Below, piece by piece: positions 7,172 to 10,915 of a stretch of 10,915 nucleotides of DNA (the stretch's first letter is position 1; each line of letters begins with the position of its first letter). Made by a program: the position numbers and the translations under genes. Under the pieces are notes generated by a model that was not told where the DNA came from, did no database searches, and saw nothing but the letters and a program-made list of their open reading frames with translations. The stretch lies in contig JADNRV010000847.1 in the NCBI GenBank assembly GCA_015499995.1, forward strand, positions 1 through 10,915. The letters run 5' to 3'. The stretch is from Flammula alnicola (Eukaryota; Basidiomycota; Agaricomycetes; Agaricales; Strophariaceae).

Positions 7172-8134
7172 TTATATCTCTAGGTGGCGACGCTGGACAA
7201 GGGTTTGTGATATCTGAACGTTACCGCGCTCTTCTTTGAAGCCCATCAGCGTGCAATGGGTCATCCAGGGTACTTTTTGGAGAAGTTCGAAACAGTCATT
7301 GACCGAAAATGAATAGGCAGTTACGCGCGTGAGATTGGTCCAATCGATGTCAATCTGGCTGATGCCCAAATTTGTTATAGCCATCTCCGTTGGACTTGTG
7401 ATCACATCGAGACTGATTTTATGGCCAGGAAGCAGGTTGAGCTCCTCGATGTCAAATTTAAAGAGGTGAAGCTTCAAGGTTTTCAACTTCAAAGGCACTT
7501 GAAAGGCGCAGCGCACACGTGTCATGATGAGCTTTGAGAGCTCCAGGTCCAGGTACGACCAATGGCTGGAATGAGCGACGACGGCACTGATCAAGGGCTC
7601 GATATATTCCTCGTCCCCTGATGGAACTTTCCACGTAGCGAAATCTTCGACTGCATCATCGTTTGCCCAGAGGCGAAGATATAATGGAAGATGACCTGCC
7701 CTGTCAAGCCAGTCTCGTATAAGTTCGGCTATGTAGACATTCTCGTTATACATGTCAATCGAGATGGACATACAAAGCCGCGGTGTTGACCAGGCAATCG
7801 CTCGCCACGCCTGGCAAACGGAACCGAGACGCAATGGTGTCGTTGCATTGAGGTCGCAGCAATTTACTATGATGTAACTGTCATCCACGTTCTCTGGCAG
7901 AAAATTCATGAAGATGTTGGATACAACTTCGGGAGGAAGTTTGGAGGAAAAAGGATCCTGAACCTGTTTATCCTGCGTCGAATGGGATGACACCTGGCCT
8001 TTAGTTTCGCGAGAGAGCTCTCGAGGTCGCGTATCTCGGCCTCCAACGCCGCTGCCTCCATGCATGGAGAGCATGATTCACTGCCTGGCAAATGGTACAC
8101 CCTCGTTGGCGGTGCATCGACGTGGAAACACCAT
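7172..8134 (-). pseudogene. Broken paralogue of the F-box-like gene (frameshifted, 3' truncated)
   Basis: Most of it reads as one minus-strand frame with DPFSSKLPPEVVSNIF, then LGSVCQAWRAIAWSTPRL and SISIDMYNENVYIAELIRDW. These match the F-box gene at 3977-5494 closely over about 230 residues. The N-terminal part (GSESCSPC, then ALEAEIRDLESSLAKLK) lies in another frame, upstream of a one-base loss near 7963-7967 where the intact copy reads AACCAGG and this one AACAGG. A further length change of 22 nt relative to the paralogue breaks the frame near the probable start (ATG at 8134-8132). Homology stops at about 7193, in the middle of the repeat region, and the frame ends at 7172. The start at 8134 is placed by alignment to the paralogue; an alternative upstream ATG is at 8169. 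I judge it non-functional. Confidence 0.85.
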
Positions 8135-8846
8135 CGTCGATAAGCTAAAAAAGGGACTATCAGTAACATTTTGTAAAAGCAAACTCGGACAACGAAAATG
8201 AGTACTGGGTACTGAATATTGAATAATTACATTAGGACAGAACTTAGAAGGCTGAATAGCGTCGGAGTCTAAGTCACACATAACATGTGTGACACAGAGC
8301 AAATTTTACTCCAAGTCGTTCGCTTCAACGTCGTGCCCGCATTTCGTCCATCCCGCGCTCAGCTCTAACCCGCCTACCGAAATTCTTAAACTGCTTCTCG
8401 CTTTACACTGGAATCTCTACGTCCATCCTTCGCACGGTGCTTCTCCATATTGACAGTAAATCCCACAAAGTTTTCCTCAATGACCAAGTCACTGCCGCCT
8501 CCCACTAGTAGTCGAGGACACGATGTAACCGATGCGTTGGGAATAAGATGGGGTCTTGGTGCGTAGCATCAAAATGACTTATTGGTACTCACTTGTGTCT
8601 GAGTAGAGGCCAATCTCGATGATTTCTGTTTGAATATCTCAGGCATTTGTTTACGTGTTCCGAGCGAAAGTCAACATTCGACGCCTATCGTCGATGAGAT
8701 ACGGAGAGCACCAGATTGGACGTATGCCAAGGACTCATTGTCCGAATGTCATATCGCGCCATAGCTATCCATCTTTGCGAAACGTGCCCAGATGTCTTTA
8801 TAAATGGCATGTTTAATTCAGTATCCCCACTCTCATTCTGTACGAC
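8135..8846. other. Intergenic stretch with no supported gene
   Basis: Only short chance frames are present on either strand. The part next to the F-box pseudogene would be its old promoter. The only structure I can point to is a perfect 9-bp inverted repeat at 8273-8293, given as its own entry. Confidence 0.4.
8273..8293. repeat. Perfect 9-bp inverted repeat with 3-nt loop
   Basis: GTCACACAT at 8273-8281 is followed by AAC and then ATGTGTGAC at 8285-8293. It could fold as a hairpin or be a site for a dimeric DNA-binding protein. It lies about 140 bp upstream of the F-box pseudogene start on the minus strand. It has no T-run, so it does not look like a terminator. Confidence 0.6.
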
Positions 8847-8890
8847 ATGGCTGCGACCCTTGTTTCTCGCGGTAATGATTTATTCTACAA

Positions 8891-8902
8891 AACCCTAACC
8901 CT
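8891..8902. repeat. Two telomere-type units (AACCCTAACCCT)
   Basis: The twelve bases are exactly two TTAGGG repeats on the minus strand, the telomere unit of most filamentous fungi. As a short internal copy it may be a telobox-like site for TRF/Tbf1-type proteins, a scar of DNA repair, or chance. Confidence 0.5.
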
Positions 8903-8911
8903 CGAAATCCC

Positions 8912-9334
8912 ATGCGCCGACGCGGCCAACGAGAAGCATATTCAGTGAATGCGTTGGGTGTTCCTGTCTCTCCAGAGCAGCGCGACGTCGAATTCATTCA
9001 GATAAGATAGGTTGAAAGGCGAGAACCGCGCACCTTCTCAGGCTTTTCTGGCTGGATTCGTGTCTCGTTTGGGAGGGAAAGGACTGGAAAGACCTTCGGA
9101 GTGGGGGGTACGAGCCGGAGCGCTGATCCTCTTAAGGAAATCGATGATGCTATTCAGCATTTTCATGGTAAGTCCTCGAAATATTTCCCTCCGGAGCCTT
9201 TTTTTTTTGATATCCGTGTTCGACTGCAGACTCGAAGGAATCCTTTGGTCATACTGTCAGACACGTCGTGGCGCTGTTAATTGCGTGAATAAGAGGCACC
9301 AGCTCTGATTGAGATGCTGAAAGAAATTTCTTGA
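8912..9334 (+). pseudogene. Possible decayed exon pair of an unrecognised gene
   Basis: One frame reads LGVPVSPEQRDVEFIQIR, hits a TAG at 9008-9010, and continues in the same frame to SADPLKEIDDAIQHFH, ending at a consensus donor GTAAGT (9168). After the acceptor CTGCAG (9224-9229) the joined frame gives SKESFGHTVRHVVALLIA and then a TGA at 9284-9286. One nucleotide out of frame, EAPALIEMLKEIS follows and ends at 9332-9334. The helical, protein-like text on both sides of a good intron suggests an old gene with one stop and one frameshift. I cannot name the family. A chance reading is possible. Confidence 0.3.
9168..9229 (+). other. Candidate intron (62 nt) in the decayed exon pair
   Basis: It starts GTAAGT, contains a run of ten T at 9199-9208 and ends GACTGCAG. 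Splicing in phase 1 turns HFHG into HFHDSKESFG. The T-run sits about 20 nt before the acceptor, as a polypyrimidine tract would. Confidence 0.4.
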
Positions 9335-9857
9335 ACACTAGTCCATGTTCATGTTCAAGACTTTCAAATACCATCATGAGCATCTCTATCAGACAACGGA
9401 CCAATCGCCGCCTCCTTGTCTGTCTTGTAACACTATGAATGCCTATCTCATCGGCATGATCAACTTCTTTCTTGATGCGAGGTAATGTCCGTTGCCTGAT
9501 GGACTACGACTTGGACTGAATACGAAACTGCGGAAAATAACAGGAACGAATCAAATTCTGCCTACAGACTGGGATTTATAAGGAGCCTGTGCCGCAGTAG
9601 GTGATACTGTAGGTGTGAAGCCATGATGGATAGGTGCACTTGTACGTACACAGGTGCAACCGCTTACAGGCGAACCGCTGGACTGTTGTTTACGTGCTCC
9701 GCAGCAGTTCCGGGTCTCCTCCTACGATTTCCTTCGGCTGGCAAGGACACTCTGCAGACTGTTTGATCGTGTTTTATAGTTCAAGCAGGGTTTTCGTGTC
9801 ATTATAAGAACATGGACTCTTCCACCACCACACCACAAAAAACCCGTCTATTTCTCG
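9335..9857. promoter_or_regulatory. Upstream region of the DJ-1 family gene
   Basis: There is no supported gene here. It holds a TTTATAAGG element at 9575-9583 and a TTTATAG at about 9773, either of which could be a TATA-type element for the gene starting at 9858. The last 50 bases before the ATG are C/A-rich (CCACCACCACACCAC), common in fungal leaders. A palindrome TGTACGTACA at 9641-9650 lies between two AGGTGCA copies (9632-9638 and 9652-9658). An 8-bp inverted repeat, CTTGAACA/TGTTCAAG, lies at 9330-9359. Confidence 0.35.
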
Positions 9858-10721
9858 ATGTCGCAACCTCAGATTCTCACTGTCGCTTTTTGTCTGTGTG
9901 ATGGGGTGACGTTGTCCGATTTCGTACCGCCGTCTGAGATTCTCGGAGGTTCGTCCCAGAATTCTACTCATCTTCCTAGCTCAATTTACCTGCTAGGTCT
10001 CAATATGGCCGACACCCCGATGTTTCCCGCAGAGTTTGGACACGTCCCATACCGTGTCAAATGCGACTATTTGGCTCCATCCATGGAGCCCGTGAAGAGC
10101 CTCATAGGCCCCGCGGGCATCACCACCAATCCGACTCAAACATATTCAGGGGCGCAGAAGGAAGGAACGCAATATGACGTGCTGTGGGTTCCAGCGGGTA
10201 TGTTCCGCCCACTTCTCCTTCCCCGCTTGTCCATGAACACGTTGCAGGTCCTCCTCCCAACCCCGTCACCGGCGAAGACATGACTCCCAAGGAAGAGATC
10301 GAATTCATCAAGGCGCAGGCTCCCAAAGCGAAATACATCCTCTCTGTGTGTGGTGGAAGCGCCTTATTGGCGCAGGCCGGTGTGTTGAGCGGGAAGCGTG
10401 CGACCACGAACAAGGCGTTCTTCAAGGTTATCGAGGTTCGTGTTTGTGTTACCGGTGACCTGAAAAATAAAGTCTTACATCGGTAATAGGCTATGTCTCC
10501 CAAGGACATCACCTGGGTCGCAAAGGCGCGCTGGGTTGTTGATGGCAATGTGTGGACGAGCTCAGGCGTTAGTGCTGGTGCGTGTCCAAGTTTCCACTTC
10601 GAATCTTGCCCTATTTCCGACAGGATCGGATATGGCAATCGCCTTCGTCGCTCATCTTGCTGGCGACAAAGTGGCGCGCCTGCTTCGCGGTCAGGTGGAA
10701 GTATTCGAGCGGGCAGGATGA
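9858..10721 (+). CDS. DJ-1/PfpI-family protein, five exons
   Basis: Exons are 9858-9948, 9997-10197, 10248-10435, 10490-10577 and 10624-10721, giving 221 residues in one frame. The family fold is a glutamine-amidotransferase-like Rossmann domain; members include chaperones, glyoxalases, proteases and isonitrile hydratases. Visible marks are the conserved acid Glu27 (PPSEILGG), the nucleophile elbow SVCGGS with Cys132, and the family blocks KRATTNKAFFKVIE and ARWVVDGNVWTSSGVSAGSD. It is likely cytosolic, since there is no signal peptide. The natural C-terminus QDDDPFAEFHGLV is present at 10714-10755 but one base out of frame, so the frame stops early at VFERAG. All catalytic parts precede the break, so the protein may still work. 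The exact reaction cannot be told from sequence. Confidence 0.85.
9949..9996 (+). other. Intron 1 of the DJ-1 family gene (48 nt, in frame)
   Basis: The donor is GTTCGT and the acceptor CTGCTAG. It is 48 nt with no stop, so an unspliced message would add 16 residues. Family structure favours splicing, which joins EILGG directly to LNMADTP. Confidence 0.65.
10198..10247 (+). other. Intron 2 of the DJ-1 family gene (50 nt)
   Basis: The donor is GTATGT and the acceptor GTTGCAG. Splicing joins VPAG to PPPNPVTGEDM and restores the frame leading to the nucleophile elbow. Confidence 0.75.
10436..10489 (+). other. Intron 3 of the DJ-1 family gene (54 nt)
   Basis: The donor is GTTCGT and the acceptor GTAATAG, phase 0. 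It joins FFKVIE to AMSPKDITWVAK and removes in-frame stops. Confidence 0.8.
10578..10623 (+). other. Intron 4 of the DJ-1 family gene (46 nt)
   Basis: The donor is GTGCGT and the acceptor TCCGACAG. It joins SSGVSAG to SDMAIAFVAHLAG, a conserved stretch of the family. Confidence 0.8.
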
Positions 10722-10755
10722 TGATCCATTCGCTGAGTTCCATGGTCTGGTGTAG

Positions 10756-10915
10756 ACACGGCTCCTTGGAAGGTAACCACATTTTTACAATGAATTTGAA
10801 GGAATGAATGACCTTGGATGGAAACTATATTCGAGGATACCCTAAAGCTTTAAGTACCTGGGCCCCACCGAGTAGCTGCATAGTCCGAGTCCAAGACTAC
10901 TCTTGTAATTAAGCT
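10756..10915. other. 3' flank of the DJ-1 family gene
   Basis: The stretch has no open frame of note. It should contain the 3' untranslated end of the DJ-1 gene. No canonical AATAAA is present; only looser A/T-rich stretches occur near 10789-10800. No tRNA-like fold was seen. Confidence 0.3.

Noticed and set aside
8716..8898. Plus-strand 60-codon frame in the intergenic stretch
   Set aside because: There are no recognisable motifs, and it is mixed Cys/Phe/Leu text typical of a chance frame.
10120..10782. Minus-strand frame of 220 codons opposite the DJ-1 gene
   Set aside because: It is long, but the plus strand carries the DJ-1 family blocks in five exons with good splice sites, so this is a shadow frame.
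1..10915. Search by eye for tRNA, rRNA, CRISPR arrays and bacterial-type defence operons
   Set aside because: No cloverleaf consensus boxes, regularly spaced repeats or operon-like gene strings were seen; the intron-bearing genes point to a fungal nucleus.

Overview
The window reads as nuclear DNA of a mushroom-forming basidiomycete (Agaricomycetes). The reasons are protein families that are expanded in that group (F-box-like proteins with an N-terminal Cys pair and the motif DPF-x-S-(K/R)-LPPEV, and a DUF6535 membrane protein), very short GT-AG introns of about 46-65 nt, and a basidiomycete-style Ty3/gypsy retrotransposon. No bacterial operons, CRISPR arrays, tRNA or rRNA genes were seen.

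Layout. (1) Positions 1-3822 on the minus strand hold the 5' part of a Ty3/gypsy LTR retrotransposon. It has an LTR of about 235 bp (3588-3822) with 8-bp inverted ends, a leader that contains a likely 47-nt intron, and one uninterrupted Gag-protease reading frame of 1144 codons. That frame runs off the left edge before reverse transcriptase. (2) Positions 3977-5494 on the plus strand hold a single-exon F-box-like gene that starts only 154 bp beyond the LTR. (3) Positions 5973-7166 on the plus strand hold a DUF6535 membrane protein gene. I rebuilt it with two introns; it carries one frameshift and is cut short. (4) Positions 7172-8134 on the minus strand hold a broken paralogue of the first F-box gene, truncated in the middle of its repeat region and lying tail-to-tail against the truncated DUF6535 gene. 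(5) Positions 8135-9857 are mostly non-coding by eye, with a possible decayed exon pair around 8912-9334 and a few short symmetric motifs. (6) Positions 9858-10721 on the plus strand hold a DJ-1/PfpI-family gene in five exons, with a frameshift that removes its last dozen or so residues.

The genes do not form a pathway. The window looks like a repeat-rich, rearranged part of the genome. A young-looking retroelement has landed in front of an F-box gene, a second F-box copy and a DUF6535 copy have decayed to fragments, and a more conserved metabolic or stress-type DJ-1 gene lies at the right end.

I did not find a convincing new multi-gene system. The most interesting signals are the leader intron of the retroelement, the duplicated module of about 100 residues between its zinc knuckle and protease, and the tail-to-tail truncation junction near 7166-7193. 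All gene models were made by reading the sequence by hand; no database search was run.
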